DNA of 64,000 bases. Source: Closterium sp. NIES-65 (taxonomy: Eukaryota > Streptophyta > Zygnematophyceae > Desmidiales > Closteriaceae). Position 1 is the first letter of the stretch. Each line of letters starts with the position of its first letter. The translations under genes were made by a program, and so were the position numbers. The notes below the pieces were generated by a model. The model did no database searches and had not been told where the DNA came from. It saw nothing but the letters and a program-made list of their open reading frames with translations. The stretch spans positions 1-64,000 of the forward strand of contig CANXME010000802.1 in NCBI GenBank assembly GCA_948144175.1, given 5' to 3'. Of the stretch, positions 1 through 10,600 are shown piece by piece.

Positions 1-1296
1 CTCCCGCTTTCCATCACCCCGCCCCATTCTCCCTCTTTCCATCACCCCGCCCCATTCTCCAGCTTTCCATCACACCACCCCTTCTCCCGCTTTCCATCAC
101 CACGCCCCATTTTCCCTCTTTCCATCACCCCGCCCCATTCTCCCGCTTTCCATCACCCCGCCCCATTCTCCCGCTTTCCATCACCCCGCTCCATTCTCCC
201 GCTTTCCATCAACCCGCCCAATTCTCCCTCTTTCCATCACCTCTCCCCATTCTCCCTCTTTCCATCACCCCGCCCCATTCTCCCGCTTTCCATCACCCCG
301 CCCCATTCTCCCGCTTTCCATCACCCCGCCCCATTCTCCCGCTTTCCATCACCCCGCCCCATTCTCCCTCTTTCCATCACCCCGTCCCATTCTCCCACTT
401 TCCATCACCCCTCCCATTCTCCCGCTGTCCATCACCCCGCCCCATTCTCCCGCTTTCCATCACCCCGCCCCATTCTCCCGATTTGCATCACCCCGCCCCA
501 TTCTCCCGCCTTCCATCAACCCGCCCCATTCTCCCTCTTTCCATCACCCCGCCCCATTCTCCCGCTTTCCATCACCCCGCCCCATTCTCCCTCTTTCCAT
601 CACCCCGCCCCATTCTCCCGCTTTCCATCACACCACCCCATTCTCCCGCTTTCCATCACCACGCCCCATTTTCCCTCTTTCCATCACCCCGCCCCATTCT
701 CCCGCTTTCCATCACCCCGCCCCATTCTCCCGCTTTCCATCACCCCGCTCCATTCTCCCGCTTTCCATCAACCCGCCCAATTCTCCCTCTTTCCATCACC
801 TCTCCCCATTCTCCCTCTTTCCATCAGCCCGCCCCATTCTCCCGCTTTCCATCCACCCACGCCCCATTCTCCCGCTTTCCATCACCCCGCCCCATTCTCC
901 CGCTTTCCATCACCCCGCCCCATTCTCCCTCTTTCCATCACCCCGTCCCATTCTCCGCTTTCCATCACCCTCCCCATTCTCCCGCTGTCCATCACCCCGC
1001 CCCATTCTCCCGCTTTCCATCACCCCGCCCCATTCTCCCGCTTTCCATCACCCCGCCCCATTCTCCCTCTTTCCATCACCCCGCCCCATTCTCCCTCTTT
1101 CCATCACCCCGCCCCATTCTCCCTCTATCCATCACCCCCGCCCAATTCTTCCTCTTTCCATCACCCCGCCCCATTCTCCCGATTTCCGTCAACCCGCCCC
1201 ATTCTCCCTCTTTCCATCACCCCGCCCCATTCTTCCTCTTTCCATCACCCTGACCCATTCTCCCGCTTTCCATCACCCCGCCCCATTCTCCCTCTT
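1..1296. repeat. 28-bp minisatellite array, left segment (C-rich on +)
   Basis: Tandem units of 28 bp with the core TTTCCATCACCCCG followed by a CCCCATTCTCCCGC-like half. Common variants are CCGC versus CCTC before TTTCC, CCAATT for CCCATT, and CCCTCC for CCCGCC. A higher-order period of about 559 bp (20 units) is visible: the rare ACCACGCCCC variant at about 100 recurs at about 659. Rare markers include GATTTGCATC at 480-489 and ACACCACCCC at 630-639. Nothing coding is supported; the 256-codon open frame here is a by-product of the repeat. The array continues off the left edge and is interrupted at 1296/1297 by the Copia element. Confidence 0.97.
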
Positions 1297-2013
1297 TGAG
1301 TTTATTCAACTTGGATCTGGAGCTCCTTGAGGTCGCCTACAATAAGCAATTTAGATCGCACGATTTCATCAAGATTTGACGACACAGCGTCGGTTTGAAC
1401 GAACGGGACTATGGCAGCAACATTGTCTTAGAACGCAACTTAGGAAGAGTTAGCAAGAGTTACGAGTTGGGAATGACTCCCAGCTCCTACAAACCCCAAG
1501 AGCCGAGGTACAGTGATGTGGAACAGTGCCACACTGTCCCCAACCACGAAGGGTCTCGAAACTACCCTTCACTAGGGTCTACACCAACTGAAATGTTACA
1601 CTACACGTTGTAATGTAACGAATCTTGATATCTTGAGGTGTACCCTTTTCGCGGACTTTGCGAACACTTGAATGTTGACACCAGGGCTCGGGTTCTTCAT
1701 CACAAACTCATCCTTGAGTTCTTGATGGGTCTGCTGCACACACCTGCGACACGCCGAACGTTCGACAAGCGACAAAATAGAAACCGCGCACGACAAAATA
1801 GAAACCGCGCGGGACACACAAAATGACCGCGTTACACGCGACTAGCGATAACTCGCTATTGACTTGACACACACACTCAATATCATTACCCATCATACAC
1901 ACACTGTTATAAGCATGAAATATATATTATCCATGCCCTCATACCATTCCATGCACACACGCATGCACGCACACGGACAACAAGCCGAGTGCAAACCGTA
2001 GGTTGCACCAACA
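1297..2013 (-). repeat. Copia 3' LTR, truncated at its outer (U5) end
   Basis: This 717-bp copy aligns with 6952-7669 of the right LTR. In element orientation it begins TGTTGGTGCAACC next to the polypurine tract. Its last about 111 bp (the part equivalent to 6841-6951) are missing, and the sequence passes straight into minisatellite at about 1297-1304. By reading I count 11 substitutions and one 1-bp indel against the right LTR. Ten of the substitutions fall within the outermost 130 bp (1300-1424). Confidence 0.9.
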
Positions 2014-2015
2014 AA

Positions 2016-2024
2016 CTCCCCCTC
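2016..2024 (-). other. Copia polypurine tract (plus-strand primer)
   Basis: On the - strand this reads GAGGGGGAG, followed by TT and then the 3' LTR start TGTTGG. A purine tract directly upstream of the 3' LTR is where plus-strand DNA synthesis is primed in LTR retrotransposons. The flanking CCAACAA and TTGTTGG form a 7-bp hairpin around it, relevant to the fold-back seen at 7659-7695. Confidence 0.8.
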
Positions 2025-2052
2025 GGATTGTTGGACATAGAATCTGCTCCTC

Positions 2053-3708
2053 TTAGTTCAGAGCCATCCCAGCCAGCTTGCAACACTTCCAATGCTGCTG
2101 CTCCACCAGCCTCTTAGTCATCATGTCAGCCGGCTGCCCCGTGGTCTTCACATATCGCAGTTCAACTTCACCCGCGGCCACCATGCTCCTCGTCCAATGC
2201 CACTTCACCCTCATGTGCTTTGTCAAGCCATGCAACACGGGGTTCTTGGCTAGAGCAATGGCTCCCTGGCTGTCACAATAGAGAGGAGTAGGTCCTTGCT
2301 GCTCCTCCCCCAATTCAGCCAATAAACGCCGCTGCCACACAATCTCCCGTACGGCACGGAAGAGTGCCATGTACTCGGATTCCACCGAGCTCAATGCTTG
2401 GTCCACCTGCTTCTTGCTCTCCCAAGCAGTAGGGCTTCCACCAACACAGCAGATGAAGCCTCCCACACTTGTCATGTCCTCTGGTTCTGATGCATATGAA
2501 GCATCCGAGTAGGCGGTGAGGAACAACCGCCCGAGTTCCACACCATCCGCGCCCTTTTGGCGCCTTTGCGCCGCCGCCGAGTATTGCAGCCCAACGGTCG
2601 GTGTTTGGCCAAGGTACTTGGCCACCCTCATTCCAGCTGCTACCTGCTCCTCATTAGGGCATTGCACAACCCTAGCCAGCTGCCCGGTAGCAAACGCGAC
2701 ATCCGGTCGTGTGTTGACCGCCGCATACATGAGGCTGCCCACCAACGAGTGAAAACGGCGCCTCTCCTCTTCACCCACGCTCTCCTCCTCTGGTCCCTTC
2801 ACACACTTGAACCCAGAGGGAAAGGGTGTAGCCACATGGCCTTCATTCTGGCCAAAGTTGGCAGCCAACGCCTCCAGGTACTTCCGTTGGAGCACCCGCA
2901 TGCACCGCTTCTCCACGTCACGTTCGATGTGGAGCCCGAGGTAGAAGTTCACGTCCCCAAGGGACTTGCACTTGAACTTGTCATGAAGTTTCAGCATCAC
3001 CTCCTTCACAAGGTCAGAGGAGGGTGAGAATATGAGAATTTCGTCCACATAAACCACCATGAAGCTCCTCTGCTCTCCCTCGCCAAGCATGAACAAGGAG
3101 TGATCGGCCGTTGAGGGAGTGAAGCCGATCCCCTCCAACACTTCGCGCAGCTTCATGTACCATTGGCTTGGGGCCTGCTTCAGCCCATAGAGGGCCTTCT
3201 TCAGCTTCCACACTCTGCCACTACCATCATCAAACCCCTCCGGCTGCGCCATAAAGATTTCCTCCTCAAGAATCCCGTTGAGGAACGCCGTTACGATGTC
3301 TAGCTGCTTCACCACCCAACCTTTGATCGCGGCTCCCACGAATAGGGTTCGCAGCGTCGTCGGCTTCACTACAGGAGCAAACAACTCCTTGAAGTCCACC
3401 TTCTCCTTCTGCTGGTACCCCTTGGCCACCAGCCGAGACTTGTAGCGCTCGATCACGCCATCGGCATCCGACTTGATCTTGAAGAGCCACTTGGACGTAA
3501 TCGCCGTACGCCCCTCCGGTAGCTCCACCAACTCGTACGTGTCGCTCTCCTCAATGCTCTTCAGCTCATTCTCCATTGCCTTCTTCCACTCCTCAGCATC
3601 ATCACTCTCCAAGGCCTCCTTGAGAGTTGCTGGTTCTCCCGGCATCTCCACTGGGAGAGAATAAAGCGAAGGCACACTCCTCGTAGTCACTCTCCTCGTC
3701 GTCTCCAA
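2053..3708 (-). pseudogene. Copia pol fragment: reverse transcriptase and RNase H
   Basis: A 551-codon open stretch that ends the polyprotein. The RT domain covers roughly residues 25-270, with first catalytic Asp in QLDIVTAFLNG (D137). The catalytic box reads YVDE (residues 220-223) where Copia RTs have YVDD; the codon is GAA at 3040-3042. RNase H follows at about 395-535, with candidate acidic residues D402, E444 (in SSVESEYMAL) and D479 and the late motif ADMMTK. The first codon of the stretch is TTG, so this is not an independent gene. It is the part of pol downstream of a frameshift located at about 3650-3700. Upstream residues of the same polyprotein are in the frame of the integrase fragment. 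The D-to-E change would be expected to impair polymerase activity (inference). Confidence 0.9.
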
Positions 3709-4099
3709 CCATCATTGCCGCTCCAGCTAGGGCCGTCTTGCCCTGCTTCCCCGGTGCATCATAGGTCAGCCTATTGGGGGCTTGGAATCTCCTCTTGACC
3801 CTTCCTTCCTCCTCAGCTGCAGCGACTTGAAGGCCTTGGCGTTGCTGCGGTGTGGCTCAAATCCGTGGAGCACTCGTAGTGCGGGAAGGAAGTGTCGGTG
3901 CACGCTCGCTCACTTGCTGCACCTCCTCCTCTTCTTCCTCTGCATCCCTGGCCTCCTCTCCCCCATTCACAAGGGAAGATTGCCTTGTGGTAGTGCTGCC
4001 GCTGCTCAGCTCCAAAGGCAGCTCCACATGCTCCAAACCGGAGTTCTTCACCTCTCCAAACCGAACGCTAATCTTCGCCTCATTCTCCGCCTTCCAATC
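3709..4099 (-). pseudogene. Copia pol spacer between integrase and RT, with stops
   Basis: Reading on in the integrase frame gives a Glu-rich spacer and then the RRFQAPNRLTY segment typical of the Copia linker before RT. The frame is closed by TAA at 4100-4102 and TGA at 3857-3859. The same frame continues to about 3660, where similarity to RT jumps to another frame (GEPATLKEAL). This stretch is therefore coding in origin but broken twice by stops and once by a frameshift. Strand and frame are clear; the exact frameshift base is not. Confidence 0.75.
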
Positions 4100-6487
4100 T
4101 TAGTACATGAAGTTCTCCATGAACTTGCAGTCCCTGCTCACCATGAACTTCTTGGTGAATGGGTCCCAAAGGAGCCACCCCTTGCTGTTTTGAGCCATGC
4201 CCAAGTGCACGGCCCACACCGCCTTGGCACCAAGCTTGTTGTGCCGAAGATGCTTAGGTACGAGCGCCATGCACATGCACCCGAACACCCAAAGCATATC
4301 CACCTTTGGCTTCCTTCCAAGCCACTCCACATAAGGCACCCATTTGTCTGCTCCCACATGAGTCAAGACTCTGTTCTTGGCCACACACGCGCTCCGCACC
4401 GCATCAGGCCAGAAGTAGTCGGGTAGCCTGGCTTCAATGAGCAACCCGCGTGCCGCCTCCGTGATCGTCCGGTTCGCTCGCTCGGCGATGCCGTTCATTG
4501 CAGGGGAGTATGGCATGGTGAGGGAGTGCCGAATGCCATTCTTCTTCAGCCACAACCCAAACTCCTTGCTCAGGAACTCTCCCCCTCGATCGGTGCGGAT
4601 CGACTTCACTAGACGGTCTTGTTGCCGCTCCACCATCGGGAACCAATCCGTCTTCAATGTTTCAGCCACGTCGCTCTTCTTGGCCAGCACGTACACCCAA
4701 GTCATGCGGGTGTAGACGTCGACAATGGTGAGGAAATACTTAGCTCCAGCAGCTCCAAGCTTCAGGGGGCCCACCACGTCCATCACCACCTCATCAAGTG
4801 GTGCCTTAGCCGTTGTCTCCGAGCTCGAGAACGGAAACCGCGTGAACTTGGCTTGCATGCACGTCGGGCAGCCAAGCACCTCATCGGGCTCCGCCTTCAC
4901 ACGTATGCCAGCAACCATCTGGTTCTTCACTAGCTGCTGCAAGATGGGCAGGGCCACATGCCCCATGCGCCGATGCAAAGTCAACCAATCACACTCCCCC
5001 GTAGCTGAAGTCGGATTGGAGAATGCCGCGCTCGCAATAGCGCCCCACATGCTCTCTCCGTACTCCTCCTCCGCTGCTGCCTCGGGGTTCTCCTCACCCT
5101 TGTGCTGCTCCTTGGCTGCTGCACCACTCTCCTTAGGACCATACAGCTTGCTGGTCCCTCCAGGTTTGCTCTTCTTGAGCTCGTTCTCCTTAGCGCGACC
5201 GTTCGCGCCATCGCCGCTACCAAGCGCTTCTCCGTTGGTGCTGACGCTTGCTGCCACTTGCCTCTCCTTAGGCATAGGGACCACAGGGATCTGCCACATC
5301 TCGTTGTAGACATCCCTATCCTCATGAAGGTCCCAAAGAATCCGGTCACCAATCCTTGCGGTGTAGGTCTTGGCCCCCTTCGAGTTCGTGTCCATGCCGG
5401 CCTTCGCCAACCGCCGCACGGAAATCAGGTTTGCAGCAAGGCTGGGCACCCAAAGCACGTTCTTGAGGCCCACCATCTTCCCATCAGCACCCTTGAACAT
5501 GGCCTTCCCCATGCCTTTTACCTCTGCTCGCTGCCCCAAAGCCGATGTGACATGCTTCACCGATGACGGTTCAAGTTCGGTGAGCAAGTCCGGGCGAGGT
5601 GTCATGCTATAGGTAGCGCCACTGTCGATCACCCAATAGTCCAGGGGGTGTAGGGTCACCTTCCCTACAGCTGCTGGCTCCTCAAGGTCTTCATCCTTCT
5701 CTGGACCAGCCGGTACTTGCGTCGACACGAAGTAGAATAGGCCCGGGTACCGATCGCCGCTCGGGTCCTTGTCGTTATCTTCGCTCTTCACATTTGCAGC
5801 ACCGCCACCGCGACCGCCACGGCCTCCACGGCCTCTTCCTCTCCCTCCTCCTGCTCCTTTACCCTCTTGGCCTTGAGCAGGGGTCCATCCTTCAGGGAGT
5901 TTGAAGCAATCGCGCCACATATGTCCGCTCTTGCCGCAATAATGACATTCGCCGTCGAATCGACCGCGACCGCGTCCGTAGCTCTTGTCGTCGCTGCCGT
6001 AACTGCCGTTCCCGCGGCCTCCACTGAAGTTGCCGCCACCAGATCTTCCTCTTCCTCGGCCATATCCACGGCCGACGCTAGCTGCCCCAGCGCCATCCGC
6101 ACTCGCCAACTCACGGCGGCGGAAGTCCTCTTGTAGGATCGCGCGCTTCACGCCTTCAAGCGAGAGACGGGGCAGGTCACGGTTCAAATTGATGATGAGC
6201 GAGGACCACGACTCGGGGAGTAAGGCCAGCAACTTGGTCTTCTTCTGGAGCTCACTGTAGTTCAAATCAGCTCCCTCTAGCCGCGTCAACAAGTCGAAGA
6301 ATCTCTGCACCCCGTCTTCCACGGGTTCATCTTCCTCAATTCGTAGCGTCGCCATTTGCCGTTCCAACACCACAGCTACCGCCGCTGTTGCAGGAGCGTG
6401 TACACCCTTGAGAGCAGCCCATGCCTTTGGTCCTTTCTCTGGTTCATGCTGGAAAGGCTTGATGTGACGGATCTGGTTGCTCCCCAA
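4100..6487 (-). pseudogene. Copia gag C-terminus, zinc knuckle, protease and integrase
   Basis: A 795-codon open stretch. The C-terminal half of gag is at residues 1-130, followed by a Gly/Arg-rich linker, then a CCHC zinc knuckle (C181, C184, H189, C194). A second RG-rich linker follows. The aspartic protease has its active site in WVIDSGATYSM (D288). The integrase has an HHCC zinc site (H505, H510, C540, C543) and a DDE triad (D570, D633, E669; 35 residues between the last two). The C-terminal part resembles the Copia integrase tail (VFGCMCMALVPKHLRHNKL). It ends in a TAA that is probably a mutation, since the frame continues with recognisable pol sequence. The open stretch begins at a TTG, not an ATG, because a frameshift at about 6490-6530 separates it from the gag N-terminus. 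Confidence 0.92.
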
Positions 6488-6806
6488 CGCTTGCCCAAGT
6501 AGAAGATAGCCTTGTGCCGCTCTTCCGCACCCACGGGCTCTTCTCCGGGTCGTTCTCGGGACGCTTCTCCGTTCCTTCCATCACCTCCAGCAGGTCATAA
6601 TGGTCGAACACGTTCTCCATTCTGAAGGACCATTCATCAAAGTTGTCGCCGTTGAACTTGTCAAGCCCGAACGCTCTTGGTTCATCCCTAGAAGGTCCAA
6701 GAGTAGGTTGCACGGGCGCCACGGCTGAATCACGGGCTTGGCCTTGTGCTTGGGCATCTCCATTGCCACCAGCACCTCTGCCACCCCTTTCTCCAGGTCC
6801 AGTCAT
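6444..6806 (-). pseudogene. Copia gag N-terminal fragment
   Basis: The first ATG after the primer-binding site is at 6806-6804 and opens MTGPGERGGRGAGG. A longer frame can be drawn to 6839, but that codon is GTG inside the primer-binding site, so 6806 is preferred. After a Gly/Gln-rich leader comes the Copia gag motif FGLDKFNGDNFDEWSFRMENVF. Similarity then leaves this frame: the expected helix continues in other frames between about 6530 and 6490. At least one net frameshift, possibly two close together, breaks gag here. The frame ends at 6444 in meaningless sequence. Confidence 0.85.
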
Positions 6807-6825
6807 AGTCGTAGCTGCTCCAAGG

Positions 6826-6838
6826 GGCTCTGATACCA
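6826..6838 (-). other. Copia primer-binding site (initiator-Met tRNA)
   Basis: On the - strand TGGTATCAGAGCC, the standard plant and algal Copia site complementary to the 3' end of initiator methionine tRNA. Two bases (6839-6840) separate it from the 5' LTR end at 6841, which fixes the inner boundary of that LTR. Confidence 0.95.
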
Positions 6839-6840
6839 CT

Positions 6841-7669
6841 TGTTATAGTCACAGTAGGCTTCAATGTGCCTAAAACTAAGGATAGAGTGCACAGTCAGAT
6901 TTCTGCACAGCGGCTTTAAAACGTTCATAGCGATCTGCTCACAACTCCAAATGACTTCATTCAACTTGGATCTGGAGCTCCGTAACGTCGCCTACAATAA
7001 GCAATTTAGATCGCACGATATCATCAAGATTTGACGACACAGCGACGGTTTGAACGAACAGCACTATGGCAGCAACATAGTCTTAGAACGCAACTTAGGA
7101 AGAGTTAGCAAGAGTTACGAGTTGGGAATGACTCCCAGCTCCTACAAACCCCAAGAGCCGAGGTACAGTGATGTGGAACAGTGCCACACTGTCCCCAACC
7201 ACGAAGGGTCTCGAAACTACCCTTCACTAGGGTCTACACCAACTGAAATGTTACACTACACGTTGTAATGTAACGAATCTTGATATCTTGAGGTGTACCC
7301 TTTTCGCGGACTTTGCGAACACTTGAATGTTGACACCAGGGCTCGGGTTCTTCATCACAAACTCATCCTTGAGTTCTTGATGGGTCTGCTGCACACACCT
7401 GCGACACGCCGAACGTTCGACAAGCGACAAAATAGAAACCGCGCACGACAAAATAGAAACCGCGCGGGACACACAAAATGACCGCGTTACACGCGACTAA
7501 CGATAACTCGCTATTGACTTGACACACACACTCAATATCATTACCCATCATACACACACTGTTATAAGCATGAAATATATATTATCCCATGCCCTCATAC
7601 CATTCCATGCACACACGCATGCACGCACACGGACAACAAGCCGAGTGCAAACCGTAGGTTGCACCAACA
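6841..7669 (-). repeat. Copia 5' LTR (829 bp, complete)
   Basis: In element orientation it runs from TGTTGGTGCAACC to CTATAACA, giving TG...CA ends with a TGTT/AACA inverted repeat. The inner end abuts the primer-binding site. A TATATAT stretch near 7574-7586 is a candidate TATA box. It is 111 bp longer than the left copy because that copy is truncated. Confidence 0.93.
7425..7465 (-). promoter_or_regulatory. Tandem 20-bp motif and palindrome in Copia LTR
   Basis: The 20-mer CGACAAAATAGAAACCGCGC occurs twice with a 21-bp period (7425-7444 and 7446-7465), and identically in the left LTR (1770-1789, 1791-1810). Just to its left lies the palindrome CGAACGTTCG (left copy 1755-1764). A spaced pair of this kind in the U3 part of an LTR is a plausible transcription-factor site cluster. 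The function is inferred. Confidence 0.5.
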
Positions 7670-7695
7670 AACTCCCCCTCGGATTGTTGGTGCAA
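7659..7695. repeat. Fold-back extension at the outer 5' end of Copia
   Basis: Arms TTGCACCAACAA (7659-7670) and TTGTTGGTGCAA (7684-7695) are perfect 12-bp inverted repeats separated by 13 bp. The left arm is the LTR end. The spacer plus TTGTTGG (to 7690) matches the internal sequence that normally lies upstream of the 3' LTR (2014-2034), including the polypurine tract. Only TGCAA (7691-7695) is new. The array resumes at 7696. Confidence 0.85.
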
Positions 7696-10600
7696 TCACC
7701 CCTCCCCATTCTCCCTCTTTCCATCACCCCGCCCCATTCTCCTGCTTTCTATCACCCCGCCCCATTCTCCCTCTTTCCATCACCCCGCCCCATTCTCCCG
7801 CTTTCCATCACCCCGCCCCATTCTCCCGATTTCCATCACCCCGCCCCATTCTCCCTCTTTCCATCACCCCGCCCCATTCTCCCGCTTTCCATCACCTCGC
7901 CCCATTCTCCCGCTTTCCATCACCCCGCCCCATTCTCCTGCTTTCCATCACCCCGCCCCTTTCTCCCGCTTTCCATCACCACGCCCCATTCTCCCGCTTT
8001 CCATCACCCCGCCCCATTCTCCCTCTTTCCATCACCCCGCCCCATTCTCCTACTTTCCATCACCCCGCCCCATTTTCCCTCTTCCCATCACCCCGCCCCA
8101 TTTTCCCTCTTTCACTCACCCTCGCCCCATTCTCCCGCTTTCCATCACCCCGCCCCATTCTCCCGCTTTCCATCACCCCGCCCCATTTTCCCTCTTTCCA
8201 TCACCCCGCCCCATTCTCCCGTCTTCCATCACCCCGCCCCATTCTCCCTCTTTCCATCACCCCGCCCCATTCTCCCGCTTTCCATCACCCCGCCCCATTC
8301 TCCCGCTTTCCATCACCCCGCCCCATTCTCCCACTTTCCATCACCCTGCCCCATTCTCCCTCTTTCCATCACCCCGCCCCATTCTCCCGCTTTCCATCAC
8401 CCCGCCCCATTCTCCCGCTTTCCATCACCCCGCCCGATTCTCCCTCTTCCCATCACCCCGCCCCATTCTCCCGCCTTTCATCACCCCGCCCCATTCTCCA
8501 GCTTTCCATCACCCCGCCCAATTCTCCCGCTTCCCATCACCCCGCCCCATTCTCCCGCCTTCCATCACCCCGCCCCATTCTCCCTCTTTCCATCACCCCG
8601 CCCCATTCTCACGCTTTCCATCACCCCGCCCCATTCTCCCTCTTTCCATCACCCCGCCCCATTCTCCCGCTTTCCATCACCCCGCCCCATTCTCCCTCTA
8701 TCCATCACCCCGCCCAGTTCTCCTACTTTCCATCACCCCGTCCCATTTTCCCGTTTTCCATCACCCCGCCCCATTCTCTCGCTTTCCATCACCCCGCTTT
8801 ATTCTCCCACTTTCCATCACCCCGCCCCATTCTCCCAATTTCCATCACCCCGCCCCATTCTCCCGCTTTCCATCACCCCGCCCCATTCTCCTGCTTTCCA
8901 ACAGCCCGCCCCATTCTCCCGCTTTCCATCACCTCTCCCCATTCTCCCTCTTTCCATCACCCCGCCCCATTCTCCTGCTTTCTATCACCCCACCCCATTC
9001 TCCCTCTTTCCATCACCCCGCCCCATTCTCCCGCCTTCCATCACCCCGCCCCATTCTCCATCTTTCCATCACCCTGCTCAATTCTCCCGCTTTCCATCAC
9101 CCTGCCCCATTCTCCCGCCTTCCATCACACCGCCCCATTCTCCCGCTTTCCATCACCCCGCCCCATTCTCCCGCTTTCCATCACCCCGCCCCATTCTCCT
9201 GCTTTCCATCACCCCGCCCCATTCTCCCGCTTTCCATCACCACGCCCCATTCTCCCGCTTTCCATCACCCCGCCCCATTCTCCCTCTTTCCATCACCCCG
9301 CCCCATTCTCCTACTTTCCATCACCCCGCCCCATTTTCCCTCTTCCCATCACCCCGCCCCATTTTCCCTCTTTCACTCACCCTCGCCCCATTCTCCCGCT
9401 TTCCATCACCCCGCCCCATTCTCCCGCTTTCCATCACCCCGCCCCATTTTCCCTCTTTCCATCACCCCGCCCCATTCTCCCGTCTTCCATCACCCCGCCC
9501 CATTCTCCCTCTTTCCATCACCCCGCCCCATTCTCCCGCTTTCCATCACCCCGCCCCATTCTCCCGCTTTCCATCACCCCGCCCCATTCTCCCACTTTCC
9601 ATCACCCTGCCCCATTCTCCCTCTTTCCATCACCCCGCCCCATTCTCCCGCTTTCCATCACCCCGCACCATTCTCCCGCTTTCCATCACCCCGCCCGATT
9701 CTCCCTCTTCCCATCACCCCGCCCCATTCTCCCGCCTTTCATCACCCCGCCCCATTCTCCCGCTTTCCATCACCCCGCCCAATTCTCCCGCTTCCCATCA
9801 CCCCGCCCCATTCTCCCGCCTTCCATCACCCCGCCCCATTCTCCCTCTTTCCATCACCCCGCCCCATTCTCCTACTTTCTATCACCCCACCCCATTCTCC
9901 CTCTTTCCATCACCCCGCCCCATTCTCCCGCCTTCCATCACCCCGCCCCATTCTCCATCTTTCCATCACCCTGCTCAATTCTCCCGCTTTCCATCACCCT
10001 GCCCCATTCTCCCGCCTTCCATCACCCCGCCCCATTCTCCCTCTTTCCATCACCCCGCCCCATTCTCCCGCTTTCCATCACCCCGCCCCATTCTCCTGCT
10101 TTCCATAACCCCGCCCCATTCTCCCGCTTTCCATCACCCCACCCCATTCTCCCGCTTTCCATCACCTCGCCCCATTCTCCCGCTTTCCATCACCCCGCCC
10201 CATTCTCCCGCTTTCCATCACCCCGCCCCATTCTCCCGCTTTCCATCACCCCGCCCCATTCTCCCGCTTTCCATCACCCGGTCCCGTTCTCTCGCTTTCC
10301 ATCACCCCGGACCATTCTCCCGCTTTCTATCACCCCGCCCGCTCCATTCTCCCGCTTTCCATCACCCCGCCCAATTCTCCCTCTTTCCATCACCCCTCCC
10401 CATTCTCCCTCTTTCCATCACCCCGCCCCATTTTCCCTCTTTCCATCACCCCGCCCCATTCTCCCGCCTTTCATCACCCCGCCCCATTCTCCCGCCCCAT
10501 TCTCCCGCTTTCATCACCCCGCCCCATTCTCCCGCTTTCCATCACCCCGCCCAATTCTCCCGCTTTCCATCACCCCGCCCCATTCTCCCGCTTTCCATCA

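Larger units (their letters stand above)
1297..7695 (-). mobile_element. Ty1/Copia LTR retrotransposon, decayed, with aberrant ends
   Basis: Direct terminal repeats (1297-2013 and 6841-7669) flank, on the - strand, gag, zinc knuckle, aspartic protease, integrase, reverse transcriptase and RNase H in the Copia order (integrase before RT). A primer-binding site matching initiator-Met tRNA and a polypurine tract are in the expected places. The copy is non-autonomous: there are frameshifts in gag and before RT, two in-frame stops, and an altered RT catalytic box. It sits inside the 28-bp array. Neither end is regular: the left LTR lacks about 111 bp of its outer end and the right end carries a fold-back extension, and no target-site duplication is seen. 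That suggests repair-type insertion or rearrangement after insertion. Confidence 0.93.

Noticed and set aside
1395-1826. Small frames duplicated at 1395-1826 and 7050-7481
   Set aside because: They lie in the two Copia LTRs and are duplicated only because the LTRs are; no gene features are present.
6807-6839. Start of Copia gag at 6839
   Set aside because: That codon is GTG and lies inside the tRNA primer-binding site. The first ATG is at 6806.
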